This document shows positions 63,171-64,000 of a DNA stretch of 64,000 nucleotides, one piece after another (within the stretch, counting starts at the first letter, position 1; every line of letters starts with the position of its first letter). The stretch comes from Palsa-189 sp963803735 (GTDB lineage Bacteria; Acidobacteriota; Terriglobia; Acidiferrales; UBA7541), in assembly GCA_963803735.1 (NCBI GenBank), contig CAWDNV010000001.1:186001-250000 (forward strand). Reading direction: 5' to 3'. A program made the translations under genes and the position numbers. The notes beneath the pieces were generated by a model. It saw only the letters and a program-made list of their open reading frames with translations, was not told the origin of the DNA and did no database searches.

Positions 63171-64000
63171 ATGGACCGCCGAGACTTCTTGATTTCAGGG
63201 CTGGCGTCGCTGGGTCTTCCCGCATTTGGCTCATTACCGCTTCTCTCGCCAGATACCAACGATAAGTCCGCGGATCAGACGAACGTTACGCTCCGAATTA
63301 CCCCCATATCTTTGGAGATAGGACCCGGCAAAGTTATAAAAACAGTGGGCTATAACGGATCCGCGCCCGGGCCAATCCTGCGATTCAGAGAAGGGAAGCC
63401 TGTTACCGTCGATGTCTTCAATGACACGGATGTCGCTGAGACGGTGCATTGGCACGGGCAGTTTATCCCCTCAGCAGTGGATGGATCGGTGGAAGAAGGA
63501 ACGCCCGACGTTCCAGCGCATGGTCATCGCCGGTATCGTTTCGTGCCCAAGCCCGCTGGCACACGCTGGTATCACACGCATTCCATGGCCCATGCCGATC
63601 TAAGCCGAGCCGGTTTCTCAGGGCAATACGGCTTCGCGATTATTGAACCAGCGCGCCATCCCGGCGACTACGACCAGGAGATCTGCATTGCGGCGCACCA
63701 CTGGGAACCGTCTCTGGCGCCTAAGGGTCCGGCTGATAATGGGTGGGAGATCGGATATAAGTCGGCAACCTTGAACGACAAAATGCTTGGCAGCGGAGAA
63801 CCGATTCGCGTGCGCATGGGACAGCGCGTACTGTTTCGATTCTTGAATGCGAGCGCCACTGACGAAATCAGGCTTGGCGCTTCCCGGACATCGCTTTAAC
63901 GTCGTCGCCATGGACGGCAATCCTGTGCCGCGTCCGCAAATGGTGGATTTTGTGTACCTGGATATTGCCGAGCGTGTCGACGCCATCGTGGAGATGAATA
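63171..64000 (+). pseudogene. multicopper oxidase, Tat-exported, apparent frameshift, cut by right edge
   Basis: The start follows GGGAGGATGAGGT. A twin-arginine signal (MDRRDFLISGLASLGLPAFG) leads into cupredoxin domain 1 with copper motifs ETVHWHGQF and WYHTHSMAHADLSR, then GYKSATLNDKMLGSGEPIRVR. The frame ends at TAA 63897, but the expected next domain (LPGHRFNVVAMDGNPVPRP) continues in another frame to the window edge. Removing one G of the pair at 63876-63877 restores it. The gene therefore may be intact in the organism. It would oxidise metals or phenolic substrates in the periplasm. Confidence 0.85.

Overview
The window looks like a chromosomal segment of an Acidobacteriota-type soil bacterium (Terriglobia-like). 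This is inferred from gene style rather than a marker gene: a Gram-negative envelope (Omp85/TamA with TamB, MurJ, NagZ, heptosyltransferase), a 2-oxoacid:ferredoxin oxidoreductase, several secreted NHL beta-propellers, a high coding GC and many short palindromic intergenic repeats. About 58 protein genes, two tRNAs (Gly-GCC, Leu-GAG), one IS30-family element and several regulatory structures can be supported.

Layout. 1-4.5 kb: end of a gene cut by the left edge, yceI-like, a 3-methyladenine glycosylase, rpiA, a rhodanese gene behind a Cys-rich leader peptide and terminator, and def behind a hairpin that hides its ribosome site. 4.0-12.5 kb (minus): yihY-tamA-tamB-DUF983, an outer-membrane biogenesis operon. 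12.7-18.9 kb: Zn alcohol dehydrogenase, an IS30 element, two tandem NHL-repeat proteins, an OFA-type transporter. 19-22 kb: korAB with a clear promoter and terminator. 22.1-28.3 kb: an SDR, the bioBFDA biotin operon and a family-9 glycosyltransferase. 28.4-32.2 kb: ABC-2 exporter, a repeat-rich stretch and a small lipoprotein. 32.2-34.5 kb: PH-domain protein and an AT-richer pair, Gp37/Gp68 three-Cys protein plus TcmP. 34.5-40 kb: LysR regulator, leuAB behind a possible Leu leader, murJ. 40-46.4 kb: two small proteins, tRNA-Gly, an ITPase-like gene, DUF2914, nagZ and a GHMP kinase. 46.4-50 kb: gap-pgk-tpi-secG. 50-58.6 kb: MHS transporter, tRNA-Leu, DUF1440, a divergent kinase/receiver pair, amidohydrolase, a membrane protein and a class III CoA-transferase. 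58.7-64 kb: a third NHL protein with an MBL-fold enzyme, an ArsA/Get3-type ATPase with a small partner, and a multicopper oxidase that runs off the right edge.

The most interesting signals are regulatory. (1) A 30-residue leader with a Cys triplet is followed by mutually exclusive hairpins and a terminator 31 nt before the rhodanese start, which is the architecture of cysteine-responsive attenuation. (2) A perfect 15-bp hairpin buries the def Shine-Dalgarno and touches its ATG. (3) A Leu-rich mini-ORF and competing hairpins precede a leuA that lacks the feedback domain. The Gp37/Gp68-TcmP pair is the best candidate for a poorly understood enzymatic system. Four genes (glycosylase, def, DUF983, multicopper oxidase) each carry one apparent +1 base in a short homopolymer, which suggests sequence error as much as decay.
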